Positions 26,136 through 35,178 are shown, counted from the stretch's first letter. The stretch: 64,000 bases of DNA from an uncultured SAR86 cluster bacterium (GCA_902628925.1 CACOPA010000001.1:1-64000), one strand, 5' to 3'. The notes: generated by a model not told the origin, from the letters alone. Numbers and translations are program-made.

Positions 26136-27112
26136 GTATCATCTTATTCTCACCAGGTGAACCAGCAGGTATTGGGCCTGATCTCATTATTAAGTTGGTG
26201 ACATCAACCCAATGGGAATCAATAAACTCCAAAATAGTTTGTCTTGGTGACAGTGAACTCTTCCAAGCAAGATCAAAGCTTATAAATAAAAGGATTAAGA
26301 TCAGGGAACTTAAGTCTCTCGATGCTTCGGTTAAAAATAAAAAGGGAGTATTGCAATTATATAAAGTTTCTAACTGTGCGGATTTATCTCCAAAAAAATT
26401 AAATGCTCGTAATGCAAAATATGTAATAGATCATTTGGATTTTGGAATCAAATACTGCAATGCAAATAAAAAAGTTGGCCTAGTTACTGGGCCAATTCAG
26501 AAAAGCAACATTATTGATGCCGGATATAAGTTTAGTGGACATACCGAATGGATCAAAAAAAAGACTGGCAGTTCAAACGTCTTAATGATGCTGGCATCTG
26601 AAAAGTTAAGGGTTGCACTAACTACTACACATTTACCCCTAAAAGAAGTTTATAAAGAAATTAAAAAATCTAAAGTGCTTAAAAAAATCATGATTCTCGA
26701 TTCCTCACTAAAATCACAATTAAAAATAAAAAAACCACACATCACGGTTCTAGGACTTAATCCGCATGCAGGTGAAAGCGGTCATTTGGGTACTGAGGAA
26801 ATTAAATATATTATACCAGCAATCAAGGAAGCAAAGAAAAAAGGTATTAACGTAAATGGGCCACTGGCTGCAGATACTGCATTTAATAAAGAAACGCTTA
26901 AACTAACCGATGCATATTTGTCGATGTACCATGATCAAGGTTTACCCGTTCTCAAAGCCTTAAGTTTTGGTGATGCCGTTAACATTACTCTTGGAACTCC
27001 AATTATAAGAACCTCGGTTGATCATGGAACGGCTCTGGAATTGGCTGGCACAAATAATGTTAGTACAAAATCTTTAGTTGTTGCTCTCAAACAAGCCGAT
27101 CAGATGCTTTGA
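26132..27112 (+). CDS. pdxA: 4-hydroxythreonine-4-phosphate dehydrogenase
   Basis: A 326-residue dehydrogenase of the DXP-dependent vitamin B6 pathway. Motifs: FSPGEPAGIGPDLIIKL at the N-terminus, VTGPIQKSNI, FSGHTEWI (metal His), GLNPHAGESGHLGTEE and LSMYHDQGLPVLKALSFG, then TSVDHGTALELAG. The start is TTG at 26132 within the surA stop (TTGA overlap), with AAAGAG upstream. The final B6 step is covered by pdxH at 3.4 kb. Confidence 0.96.
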   Translation: MSIILFSPGEPAGIGPDLIIKLVTSTQWESINSKIVCLGDSELFQARSKLINKRIKIRELKSLDASVKNKKGVLQLYKVSNCADLSPKKLNARNAKYVIDHLDFGIKYCNANKKVGLVTGPIQKSNIIDAGYKFSGHTEWIKKKTGSSNVLMMLASEKLRVALTTTHLPLKEVYKEIKKSKVLKKIMILDSSLKSQLKIKKPHITVLGLNPHAGESGHLGTEEIKYIIPAIKEAKKKGINVNGPLAADTAFNKETLKLTDAYLSMYHDQGLPVLKALSFGDAVNITLGTPIIRTSVDHGTALELAGTNNVSTKSLVVALKQADQML

Positions 27113-27873
27113 TGATTGATAGAAAGAAACGTAAAAAATTTGGTCAAAACTACTTAATTGATCCGGTCACCATTCATAAAATTATCAAAAGCATTGGTCT
27201 GGATCATCAGCTTCCCTATCTTGAAATTGGTCCTGGGCATGGCGCTATAACTGATAGCTTTATAGGGGCAATCAATAATTACACTGCAGTAGAAATTGAT
27301 CACGAAAATATAGAATTTCTTTTAAAGAAATATGGAGGTCAACAAATTAACCTGATTTGCCAAGATATATTGAGCTTTAATTTTGAGAGCCTCCCAGAGA
27401 ACGTAAAAATTATTGGTAACCTTCCATATAACATTGCATCGCAAATAATCATCAAAATATTAACCAGCAAGGTTAATCCCAAAGATTTACATTTTATGGT
27501 TCAAAAAGAATTTGCAGATAGGCTATGCGCAAAACCTGGAGACAAATCATGGAGCAAGATATCCATTAAATCACAAGTGCTTTTTTTTAATGAATCACTT
27601 TTTGAAATTGATCCAATTGCTTTTGATATAAAGCCAAAAGTTACGTCTTCATTTATTAGAATGACGCCCTTGAAAAATCCCATTGTTAAGAAAGCAGATT
27701 TTCATAGTTTCTCAAAATTTATTGATGTTTGTTTTCAATCTAAAAGAAAAAGTCTAAAAAATAATTTAAAGGATCTATTGATTGACGCAGACTTCGGTTT
27801 GGAGCATTTCAAGAAAAGACCTGAAGAAATAACACTCGATCAATACAAAGAATTATTTAAAATGATCAAATGA
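27112..27873 (+). CDS. rsmA: 16S rRNA dimethyladenosine transferase
   Basis: A roughly 253-residue KsgA/Dim1 methyltransferase that dimethylates A1518 and A1519 of 16S rRNA. Motifs: RKKFGQNYLIDPVTIHKII, LEIGPGHGAIT (SAM binding), AVEIDHENIE, and catalytic NLPYNIASQIIIK. The ATG at 27112 overlaps the pdxA TGA; a TTG lies directly before it. apaG, often placed between rsmA and apaH, is missing and apaH overlaps rsmA directly. Confidence 0.97.
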   Translation: MIDRKKRKKFGQNYLIDPVTIHKIIKSIGLDHQLPYLEIGPGHGAITDSFIGAINNYTAVEIDHENIEFLLKKYGGQQINLICQDILSFNFESLPENVKIIGNLPYNIASQIIIKILTSKVNPKDLHFMVQKEFADRLCAKPGDKSWSKISIKSQVLFFNESLFEIDPIAFDIKPKVTSSFIRMTPLKNPIVKKADFHSFSKFIDVCFQSKRKSLKNNLKDLLIDADFGLEHFKKRPEEITLDQYKELFKMIK

Positions 27874-28661
27874 GTACTTATGTGATCGGCGACGTTCATG
27901 GTTGCTTTGACGAACTCAAAAAATTATTAAAAAAGATTTCATTTAATCCTTCAAAAGATTCAATTATTTTTACTGGAGATTTGGTCAACCGTGGCAATCA
28001 ATCTCTTGAAGTTTTAGAGTTTTGCATGAAGGAAAAATCAATTGATACTGTACTTGGAAATCATGATATTTTTTTGATAAAAAGCTTATTAGGGAAAAAA
28101 TCGCCCGAACGTTTAAAGAATATTTGCGTACATAAAAATAAAAAAAATTTTTTACAATGGCTTGTTAAGAAGCCTTTTCTGATTTCAAAAAAACTGAATG
28201 GTAAAGAATTCATTATTGTTCATGCTGGAATTCCACCTTCTTGGTCAATCAAAGATACTAAAGTTTTTGCTAAAAGACTTAGCAAAAACCTAAAAAATAA
28301 TCCTGAGCAATTTGTAAAACATGCTTGGGGAAACAAACCCAATACTTGGAATGACAAACTTAATGATGAGGAGCTTGATAGAGTTACATTAAACTACCTC
28401 ACAAGAATGAGGTTTTGTAATGCTTCTGGCAAGATGGATTTAAAATCAAATGGTCTTTTTAGTAAAATGAAATTCAAGAAATGGTTCCAGCATTGGGATC
28501 TTGATGAAAACAAAAGAGTTATCTTTGGTCATTGGGCTGCATTGAATGGTAAGACTCTAAACAGGCAATTCGTTGGTCTCGATACTGCATGTGTTTGGGG
28601 CGGAAAGCTAACAGCTTTTAGGCTAGACGATGAAACATTCTTCCAAGTAAAAAAAATATGA
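27870..28661 (+). CDS. apaH: diadenosine tetraphosphatase
   Basis: A 263-residue metallophosphatase that hydrolyses Ap4A symmetrically to ADP. Phosphoesterase motifs are in order: GDVHGCFDELKKLL (residues 7-20), FTGDLVNRGNQSLEVL, LGNHDIFL, and IVHAGIPPSW, then FGHWAALNG near the C-terminus. It overlaps rsmA and cca by 4 bp each. Confidence 0.95.
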   Translation: MSTYVIGDVHGCFDELKKLLKKISFNPSKDSIIFTGDLVNRGNQSLEVLEFCMKEKSIDTVLGNHDIFLIKSLLGKKSPERLKNICVHKNKKNFLQWLVKKPFLISKKLNGKEFIIVHAGIPPSWSIKDTKVFAKRLSKNLKNNPEQFVKHAWGNKPNTWNDKLNDEELDRVTLNYLTRMRFCNASGKMDLKSNGLFSKMKFKKWFQHWDLDENKRVIFGHWAALNGKTLNRQFVGLDTACVWGGKLTAFRLDDETFFQVKKI

Positions 28662-29665
28662 AAACTTATCAGGTTGGTGGAAGTGTAAGAGATGAGCTGC
28701 TTGGCGTGGAACCTCATGATAAAGATTGGGTTGTTGTCGGGTCTTCTCCGGAAGAAATGATCAAGGCTGGATTTAAACCAATTGGTAAGGATTTTCCTGT
28801 CTTTCTTCATCCAGATACAAAAGAAGAATACGCACTTGCAAGAACTGAAAGAAAATCTGGCAAGGGCTATCATGGGTTTAAGTTTTACTATGATCCCTCA
28901 GTAACACTTGAAGATGATTTGCTAAGAAGAGATCTTACAATCAATGCTATTGCTAAAGATGGTCAGGGCAAACTTATTGATCCCTTTAATGGTCAGGATG
29001 ATTTATTCAATAAAAAACTTAGAAATGTTTCCGATGCGTTTTGTGAAGACCCGCTAAGAGCTATAAGACTCGGAAGGTTTCTTAGTTATAAACACATTTC
29101 AGATTTTTCAATAACTCCACAACTCAAAGCCATTGTTAAGAAAATCTTAGACTCTGGGGAATTAAACTATCTTTCAGGTGACAGAGTATTTGCTGAAATA
29201 GATAAAGCAATGCAAAACCATTTCCCTGAAAAATTTTTTAATTTTGTGGTTGAGAATAAACTTGATAAGCCATGGCTAAAAGATATCAACTCACTTGATA
29301 GTTTTAGTGCTACGAGTTCAGATCTTAGATGGGTGGAGCTGTCGTGCTTAAATCATTTCACTGATTTTGATCAAATCCCACTGCCTAGCAAGATTAAAAA
29401 ACTTATAAGTCTAGCCAGACAACTTGCTAATATAGAGATCGATAATATTTTCATCGATAATATTGACTCTCTTAGAATCCTAAGAAATGAAGAAGATATT
29501 ATGAGGATTGTATCCTTGGGACTAGAATGCATGGATCAAAAACTAATCACAAAGATTGTGCATCTATATAAGGATATTAAGTTTGCAGAGCTTGAAAAAT
29601 TAGATCCGAATGAGAGAAAAAACGAAAAGATTAATTTATTAAAGGACTTGGTGAGTAAGTTATGA
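28658..29665 (+). CDS. cca: CCA-adding tRNA nucleotidyltransferase (short form)
   Basis: A 335-residue class II nucleotidyltransferase that repairs tRNA 3' CCA ends. Motifs: YQVGGSVRDELLG, PHDKDWVVVGSSP (metal Asp pair), DDLLRRDLTINAIA, and FCEDPLRAIRLGRFL. It is about 75 residues shorter than E. coli Cca and lacks a visible C-terminal HD phosphohydrolase domain. Both tRNA genes in this window already encode CCA, so repair would be its main role. Confidence 0.94.
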   Translation: MKTYQVGGSVRDELLGVEPHDKDWVVVGSSPEEMIKAGFKPIGKDFPVFLHPDTKEEYALARTERKSGKGYHGFKFYYDPSVTLEDDLLRRDLTINAIAKDGQGKLIDPFNGQDDLFNKKLRNVSDAFCEDPLRAIRLGRFLSYKHISDFSITPQLKAIVKKILDSGELNYLSGDRVFAEIDKAMQNHFPEKFFNFVVENKLDKPWLKDINSLDSFSATSSDLRWVELSCLNHFTDFDQIPLPSKIKKLISLARQLANIEIDNIFIDNIDSLRILRNEEDIMRIVSLGLECMDQKLITKIVHLYKDIKFAELEKLDPNERKNEKINLLKDLVSKL

Positions 29666-30390
29666 ATAAAGTTGCGCTGATCACTGGCGGTGCCAAGAGA
29701 ATTGGCTTGGAAATTGCTAAACTCCTATGGGGTGAGGATTGGGATTTAATTATCCATTATCGCTCCTCCCAGCCTGAGGCTGAACTGTTTGCAAATGAAA
29801 TGAATGAGCAAAGAGAAAATTCAGTTCAATTGATACAAGCCGATCTTGATAATGCAGAAGATGTAAAAAGGTTGATAGTAGAGACCATCAAATGGCATTC
29901 AAGAGTTGATGCTCTTATCAATAATGCCTCAACATTCTTCCCTACCCCGCTTGGGGAAATAAATGAAAACAATTGGGAAAAATTAATTAATAGTAATCTA
30001 AAAGCACCTCTTTTTTTAATTGATGGCTTGGCTGGTGAGCTCAAGAAAAATCATGGCAATATTATTAATATTACTGATATGAATATTGAAAAAGGTTTGC
30101 CTAATCATGCCATTTACATTGCTGCTAAAGCTGGTCTTGAGGCTATTACCAAAGTATTTGCAAGAGATCTTGCTCCTGCCATAAAAGTAAATGCTGTAGC
30201 ACCAGGTGCAATATTAGAGCCACCAGGTATTGAATGGTCTGAGGATGTAAAAAAGAAAATACTTAGAAAAATCCCACTTAACAGAATGGGAAATGAAAAA
30301 GATATAGCTGATGCGGTTTTATTTTTAATTAATTCGCCTTATATTACAGGTCAAACAATCAATGTAGATGGCGGGAGATCAATTGGCTGA
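29662..30390 (+). CDS. folM: pteridine reductase-like SDR (FolM type)
   Basis: A 242-residue SDR. The cofactor motif is TGGAKRIGLEIAK, with Arg in place of the usual first SDR residue, as in pteridine reductases (TGxxxRxG). It then has HYRSSQPEAE, NNASTFFPTPLG, YIAAKAGLEAITK (catalytic Tyr and Lys) and INVDGGRSIG. FolM reduces dihydromonapterin or dihydrofolate with NADPH. folK and folB lie about 1 kb downstream, which supports a pterin role. It overlaps cca by 4 bp. Confidence 0.8.
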   Translation: MNKVALITGGAKRIGLEIAKLLWGEDWDLIIHYRSSQPEAELFANEMNEQRENSVQLIQADLDNAEDVKRLIVETIKWHSRVDALINNASTFFPTPLGEINENNWEKLINSNLKAPLFLIDGLAGELKKNHGNIINITDMNIEKGLPNHAIYIAAKAGLEAITKVFARDLAPAIKVNAVAPGAILEPPGIEWSEDVKKKILRKIPLNRMGNEKDIADAVLFLINSPYITGQTINVDGGRSIG

Positions 30391-31433
30391 TGGATGATTT
30401 ATTTTCAGGTACTAAAGCTGTTGATCAGAAGCTAAAATTTGACGAGCAAGGTTTGCATGATTGGTTCTCAAAAAATCTTTCTGAATTTGGTTCCATTGAA
30501 AAAATTGAACAATTTAGAGGCGGCCAATCCAATCCCACTTACAAAATTACAACTGCTAAAAAAAAATTTGTTCTCAGAAGAAAGCCACCTGGAAAATTAT
30601 TACCTTCCGCTCATGCGGTAGATCGAGAATATAAAGTTATAACAGCATTAAATCCTACTGATGTGCCAGTCCCTAGGACATTTGGTCTCTGTGAAGATGA
30701 AAATGTTATTGGTACATCATTCTTTGTCATGGAATTTTTGGATGGAAATATTTATTGGGATTTACTGCTTGAGGACTTTAATCCAAAAATCAGAAGAGCA
30801 ATTTATGATAGTAAAAATAAAGTTATCAGTGCACTGCATCAGGTAAATTTTGAATCCATTGGTCTCGGTGATTATGGCAAACATGGCAACTACGTTGCTC
30901 GTCAAGTTTCGACTTGGACAAAGCAATATCTTGCATCACAAACCGATGATATAGAGGCTATGAACAATTTAATAGAATGGTTGCCAAAAAATATTCCTGA
31001 TGATGATGAAACATCTATTGTTCATGGGGACTACCGTTTAGATAATATGATCTTCAATGATAATCACGAGGTGATTGGCGTCCTTGATTGGGAGTTATCA
31101 ACGCTTGGACATCCCATCGCAGATTTTAATTATCATTGTCTTAATTGGAGAACCCTCCCACAACTCCAAGATGAGAAGTACTGTAAAGAGTCTGGAATTC
31201 CATCAGAGAAGGAGTACATGGATATGTATGCCATTAGAACTGGAAAAGATCTTAATAAGCACTGGGAGTTTTACATTATCTTTAATATATTCAAAATCGC
31301 CGCTATCCTGCAAGGTATCCTAGGTAGAGTTAGAGATGGCACAGCTACAAGCAAGCATGCAGAAGAGAGAGGCATGCAAGTCTACCCTCTCTCTGAGGCA
31401 GCCTGGAATAATGTACTTAAAGAGTACGGTTAA
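30390..31433 (+). CDS. phosphotransferase family protein (ACAD10/11-type APH fold)
   Basis: A 347-residue aminoglycoside-phosphotransferase-fold protein. It has an N-terminal nucleotide loop (RGGQSNPTYKI), VLRRKPPGKLLPSAHAVDRE, the catalytic loop IVHGDYRLDNMIF, and GVLDWELSTLGHPIADF (metal Asp). This subgroup is usually found with acyl-CoA dehydrogenases and is thought to phosphorylate hydroxy-acyl-CoA-type substrates. Here it stands beside an SDR instead. It ends directly against the convergent folK stop with no gap. Confidence 0.82.
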   Translation: MDDLFSGTKAVDQKLKFDEQGLHDWFSKNLSEFGSIEKIEQFRGGQSNPTYKITTAKKKFVLRRKPPGKLLPSAHAVDREYKVITALNPTDVPVPRTFGLCEDENVIGTSFFVMEFLDGNIYWDLLLEDFNPKIRRAIYDSKNKVISALHQVNFESIGLGDYGKHGNYVARQVSTWTKQYLASQTDDIEAMNNLIEWLPKNIPDDDETSIVHGDYRLDNMIFNDNHEVIGVLDWELSTLGHPIADFNYHCLNWRTLPQLQDEKYCKESGIPSEKEYMDMYAIRTGKDLNKHWEFYIIFNIFKIAAILQGILGRVRDGTATSKHAEERGMQVYPLSEAAWNNVLKEYG

Positions 31434-31880
31434 TTAATCTGTAGTTACTTTTTCTAAGTTGGAGTCATCTTGATTGATGCTGAGCTTATCCGATAAATTA
31501 GGTGAAATAATTTCATTAATCGGAATTCCAACAAAATTATATTTTTCGAGCTCATCACTAACAAATTGAATATCATCATCTGCAACAACTAAAATGATAT
31601 CAATATCTATTGTCCTAGAACTAAATTTTGGCTGGGATCTGTCGCGTTTAAGAAGATTTTCTATTTTTTTTAATTCTTTATTTAAATCATCAAAGTCTAG
31701 TTTGCTTTTCATACCTAAAGCGCAGTTAATAAAGTCCTCTCCCTCAAATCCTTCAGAGGGTGATTTATAAAAGTTTGAACAGCTAATTTCTATACCAATA
31801 TTTTTTAAATGATTAATGGCTGAATTCAGGTTAGAAATTGGATCTATGTTGCTGCCCAAAGAAAGAAAAAAAGACTTCAT
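31434..31880 (-). CDS. folK: 2-amino-4-hydroxy-6-hydroxymethyldihydropteridine pyrophosphokinase
   Basis: A 148-residue HPPK that transfers pyrophosphate from ATP to the folate pterin precursor. The N-terminal FLSLGSNIDPISNL, GEDFINCAL, and the active-site SRTIDIDIILV with preceding basic residues are visible. The C-terminal third is divergent and slightly short compared with E. coli FolK. It overlaps folB by 4 bp, forming a compact folB-folK pair. Confidence 0.9.
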   Translation of the reverse strand: MKSFFLSLGSNIDPISNLNSAINHLKNIGIEISCSNFYKSPSEGFEGEDFINCALGMKSKLDFDDLNKELKKIENLLKRDRSQPKFSSRTIDIDIILVVADDDIQFVSDELEKYNFVGIPINEIISPNLSDKLSINQDDSNLEKVTTD

Positions 31881-32224
31881 CTCTCAATCATAATACCGAC
31901 ATCTTTAGAAAACCTTAATGCTCCCGGTTTCGAGAGCCTAAGCTTAACCTTTTTAATGCCGAATTTAGATTTTAAATGATCCACTATGCCCTCACCTAAA
32001 GCTTCAATTAATTTATATTCGGAGCTCTTAATAAAGGCAATTAAAGATTTAGTTATTTTTTTATAATCCAAAGTATCGTCAATTGAGTCACTTTTACCTG
32101 GTACTGAGACATCAAATTCAAAATCCAAATCCATGCTAATTTGCTGCCTAACCTCTCTTTCCCAGCCGAAGATTCCAATGATGGTTTCAACTCTTAAATC
32201 TCTTATGTATATGGTATCTTTCAT
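31877..32224 (-). CDS. folB: dihydroneopterin aldolase
   Basis: A 115-residue pterin aldolase that yields 6-hydroxymethyldihydropterin. DLRVETIIGIFGWEREVRQ at residues 9-27, catalytic Glu in ALGEGIVDHL, and a C-terminal Lys in LRFSKDVGIMIER fit the family. It overlaps tsaD by 4 bp; plsY, often placed between these genes in pseudomonads, is absent. Confidence 0.92.
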   Translation of the reverse strand: MKDTIYIRDLRVETIIGIFGWEREVRQQISMDLDFEFDVSVPGKSDSIDDTLDYKKITKSLIAFIKSSEYKLIEALGEGIVDHLKSKFGIKKVKLRLSKPGALRFSKDVGIMIER

Positions 32225-33231
32225 AGCTTTAACTCATGCAGTGGCCATCTAGGTCTAACTAATGAAACTAAATTATATGATGAAATCTCAGAATATAATG
32301 AACCTAGATAAGCAACCATTGCCGCATTATCTGTGCAATGCCGTAAAGGCGGATAGTGCAAATTAATATTTTTTTTATCAGCAAGAGAATCCATTTTTGA
32401 TCTTAGTAGTTTGTTGGCTGCGACCCCTCCAGCCAAGACAATATCTTTGACAGGATTTTTTGATAAAGCGAAGTCAAGCTTTTTAACAAGGATTTCAGTT
32501 GCTGACTCTTGAAAAGATGCAGCGATGTCTGCCTGATGCTGATCGGTAATGGTGGATAACTTCTCAACAGCATATAAAACGGCTGTCTTCAAACCACTAA
32601 AACTCATATCGCAATCATTAGAGTGAGCCATCGGTTGTGGAAAAGAAAAAGATGAGCTATCTCCTTCCATAGCAATTTTCTCAAGAATTGGTCCTCCTGG
32701 ATAACCAAGATTTAATAACTTAGCAACCTTATCAAAAGCCTCACCTACTGCATCATCTCTTGTGTCGCCTAATAATTTATAATCACCAAGCTCTTTAACT
32801 TTAATAATCATGCTATGACCACCTGAAACCAATAGAGTGATGAATGGAAAATCCAAATGAATGTCTTGATCAATTTTTGGAGCATGTAAATGAGCCTCTA
32901 AGTGATTAATAGGCACAACCGGTTTATTAAGACTAATTGAGAGACCATGTGCTAAATTCTCACCGATTAAAAGTGCACCAATAAGTCCTGGTCCAGCAGT
33001 ATATGCAATTTGATCGATATTCTTTAAATCGAACTCTGCCATGCACTGATCCAAAACGTTGATGATCTTTGCGCAGTGATCACGAGATGCAAGTTCAGGA
33101 ACCACACCCCCATAAGCTGCATGCAAATCAATTTGGGAATAAACTTTTTCAGCAATTATTTGCGAAGAATTGCTGTCATAAAGAGCAATGGCTGTCTCAT
33201 CACATGAAGTTTCGATACCTAAAGTAACCAT
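32221..33231 (-). CDS. tsaD: tRNA N6-threonylcarbamoyladenosine transferase subunit TsaD
   Basis: A 336-residue ASKHA-fold protein that completes t6A37 modification of ANN-decoding tRNAs. I chose the ATG giving MVTLGIETSCDETAIALYD, the universal family start; an upstream in-frame start at 33297 would overlap rpsU. Motifs: GGVVPELASRDHC, NHLEAHLHAP (metal His pair), LVSGGHSMI, DAVGEAFDKVAKLLNLGYPG and VLAGGVAANKLLR. It is divergent from rpsU, the common gammaproteobacterial arrangement. Confidence 0.97.
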   Translation of the reverse strand: MVTLGIETSCDETAIALYDSNSSQIIAEKVYSQIDLHAAYGGVVPELASRDHCAKIINVLDQCMAEFDLKNIDQIAYTAGPGLIGALLIGENLAHGLSISLNKPVVPINHLEAHLHAPKIDQDIHLDFPFITLLVSGGHSMIIKVKELGDYKLLGDTRDDAVGEAFDKVAKLLNLGYPGGPILEKIAMEGDSSSFSFPQPMAHSNDCDMSFSGLKTAVLYAVEKLSTITDQHQADIAASFQESATEILVKKLDFALSKNPVKDIVLAGGVAANKLLRSKMDSLADKKNINLHYPPLRHCTDNAAMVAYLGSLYSEISSYNLVSLVRPRWPLHELKL

Positions 33232-33241
33232 AATTTTTTCT

Positions 33242-33270
33242 TTGCAATAGTATGCCAAAAAGCATAAACT
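33242..33270 (+). promoter_or_regulatory. putative sigma-70 promoter for rpsU-yqeY
   Basis: TTGCAA (33242-33247), a 17-bp spacer and TAAACT (33265-33270) lie just upstream of the rpsU ATG at 33284. The implied start near 33277 would leave only about 7 nt of leader, and no ribosome site is visible. Motif evidence only. Confidence 0.4.
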
Positions 33271-33283
33271 ACGCATCTTAATT

Positions 33284-33502
33284 ATGCCTTCAATCAAAAT
33301 AAAAGATACAGAATACTTTGACGTTGGTCTTCGAAAATTTAAGCGTGCTTGCGAAAAAGCAGGAATTGTTCCTGAAATTCGTAAACGTGAATTTTATGAA
33401 AAACCAACTGAGATGAGAAAAAGAAAAATGGCTGCAGCAAAGAAACGTGCCCATAAATCAAATAGAAAATTTTCTTTCTCTCGTCAAAGGTCCTACAGAT
33501 AA
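33284..33502 (+). CDS. rpsU: 30S ribosomal protein S21
   Basis: A 72-residue S21. [35 protein letters not shown] and the very basic tail match the family along its full length. S21 is usually the first gene of the macromolecular synthesis operon rpsU-(yqeY)-dnaG-rpoD. Here it is followed by yqeY only, and then a convergent amidohydrolase gene. Confidence 0.97.
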   Translation: MPSIKIKDTEYFDVGLRKFKRACEKAGIVPEIRKREFYEKPTEMRKRKMAAAKKRAHKSNRKFSFSRQRSYR

Positions 33503-33949
33503 TTGTCCTTACTAGATCAAATCAATCAAGATATTAAAAGTGCGATGCTTGAAAAGCGTGTGCTTGAAAGAGATACGCTCAGAATGCTCCTTGCTGAAAT
33601 TAAGCGGTATCAAATTGATGAAAAAGCTGAAGCAACCGATGATGTCGTGCTAACAATCATTAATAAAATGGTCAAACAGCGTAAAGACTCTATTGAGCAA
33701 TTCACAAAGGGTGGTCGGGATGACTTAGCTTCTAAAGAGAAAGATCAACTAGAGGTAATCAAACAATACCTACCAGAGCAGCTTTCTGAGGACAAAATTC
33801 GCGAAATTGTTGATGCTGCTGTTAACTCAACCCAAGCATCCTCTATGCAAGATATGGGTAAAGTTATGGGTGCCATCAAATCTGAATTACAGGGCAAAGC
33901 TGATATGGGACTTGTAAGTCAGATTGTTAAGACAGCACTTTCTAGTTAG
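33503..33949 (+). CDS. yqeY: YqeY/GatB-domain protein
   Basis: A 148-residue GatB/YqeY domain protein. LDQINQDIKSAMLEKRVLER is the usual opening, followed by MLLAEIKRYQIDEKA, QRKDSIEQFTKGGRDDLA, EKDQLEVIKQYLPEQLSE and MGKVMGAIKSELQGKADM. The domain resembles the tRNA-binding tail of GatB; its function alone is uncertain. The start is TTG at 33503, directly after the rpsU stop. Its 3' end overlaps the convergent amidohydrolase gene by 4 bp. Confidence 0.93.
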   Translation: MSLLDQINQDIKSAMLEKRVLERDTLRMLLAEIKRYQIDEKAEATDDVVLTIINKMVKQRKDSIEQFTKGGRDDLASKEKDQLEVIKQYLPEQLSEDKIREIVDAAVNSTQASSMQDMGKVMGAIKSELQGKADMGLVSQIVKTALSS

Positions 33950-35178
33950 TGTTTGTAGGCCGAAGGTAGATCCCTTTTATCTGTATATCTTTCTGTTAAT
34001 CTAGAAGCGCGAGTTGCTAAACTCATTTCATCCCCATTGATAATCACCGAAGTAGGATATGCTGAAGGTTCCAATGGATCATCACTCCAAATTACTATAT
34101 CTGCAAAATTTCCCTCTTTAATTGATCCTCTATTCTGAATATTGAAAATCTCAGCAACCGAACTTGTCATGCCTGCGATGCCTGCTGAATAATTCATACC
34201 ATGAGCAACTGCATTACCCGCACCCTGCCTCATTAAATGATAATTATGGCTCCTTTGTGTGCTAAACATTACTCTGATACCGGCATTACTAAGAATGCCA
34301 CCAAGCTTAATATTTGAAGCTAATTCATCAAATGAATCTGGAATGTTATCCATTGGATCAATAATAACTGAAACTCCTGATGCCTGAATTTGATCTAATA
34401 CCAATGGTGCTTCTTCAACACTCATTAACACTAAATCAAGATCAAATTCTTTTTTAAGACGCAATGCCTGGAGGATATCCGATGCTCGATTAACCTCAAG
34501 AACCAAAGGTATTTCTTTATTAACCACTCTTGAAAGAGCCTCAATATCTTGTAGTTGCATATCTAGAGAGCTTGCAAATGTAGTTTCCAGTAACTCTTCT
34601 ATCTCAACCCCATCTTTATTTTTTGCTAATTCAAACAAGGACTCCATGATCTGAATAGTTTCAGCTCTTGAACCTCCTGTTGCGCCAATTCTTGAATACA
34701 TTGCTACATCCGGATCTCCTGTGATATCTAAATTCCCATCAAGTAAGAAGAAAGATCCCATCCCTTTAAAAATGTGGCTTGAATATCCGGGGGTGGAAAT
34801 CGAAGATGTAACACCATTACTTCTATTCCATGGAATTAATGTGGAATGTGGATTGAAGGCATTGAAGACACTGAAGCCTGGTCCAAAAAAATCTGGTTCA
34901 TCATCATTAGTAACATCTAAGGCATTAATCTCTACTACCCCCAAGTTACTTATGGGCGAAATAAGCCCTGGAGTAACTGGCTTACCTCTTGCTTCTATGA
35001 CTTTAGCCGATGATGAATTTAAGAACTTACCAACTTCTACTATTTTATTATCAGTAATTAAGATATCGCCTATAAAACTGTTGCCTTGACCATCATGGAT
35101 TTGACCGGATTTAATCAAAATTGAGTTAGCAGTTAAATTAAAAGATAAAAATACTACAAATAAGATTAATCGCTTCAT
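33946..35178 (-). CDS. amidohydrolase-like exported protein lacking metal ligands
   Basis: A 410-residue protein with a signal peptide (1-18). The amidohydrolase layout is clear: an N-terminal beta-sandwich strand, PVTPGLISPISNLG at 67-80, and a C-terminal GSIKEGNFADIVIWSDDPLE. Where active members have PGLIDxHxH, this one has Ser-Pro-Ile-Ser, and the late Asp expected after the last barrel strand is replaced in VMFSTQRSHNY. It therefore looks like a catalytically dead or altered partner. It overlaps an apparently intact amidohydrolase gene by 4 bp, so the two may form a heteromer. Confidence 0.8.
   Translation of the reverse strand: MKRLILFVVFLSFNLTANSILIKSGQIHDGQGNSFIGDILITDNKIVEVGKFLNSSSAKVIEARGKPVTPGLISPISNLGVVEINALDVTNDDEPDFFGPGFSVFNAFNPHSTLIPWNRSNGVTSSISTPGYSSHIFKGMGSFFLLDGNLDITGDPDVAMYSRIGATGGSRAETIQIMESLFELAKNKDGVEIEELLETTFASSLDMQLQDIEALSRVVNKEIPLVLEVNRASDILQALRLKKEFDLDLVLMSVEEAPLVLDQIQASGVSVIIDPMDNIPDSFDELASNIKLGGILSNAGIRVMFSTQRSHNYHLMRQGAGNAVAHGMNYSAGIAGMTSSVAEIFNIQNRGSIKEGNFADIVIWSDDPLEPSAYPTSVIINGDEMSLATRASRLTERYTDKRDLPSAYKH

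Noticed and set aside
28529-28873. A 114-codon minus-strand frame across the apaH-cca junction
   Set aside because: Both plus-strand genes are well supported, and the frame has no promoter, ribosome site or known motif.
33232-33297. Longer N-terminus for TsaD
   Set aside because: It would overlap rpsU and its promoter and precede the universal MxxLGIETSCDET start.
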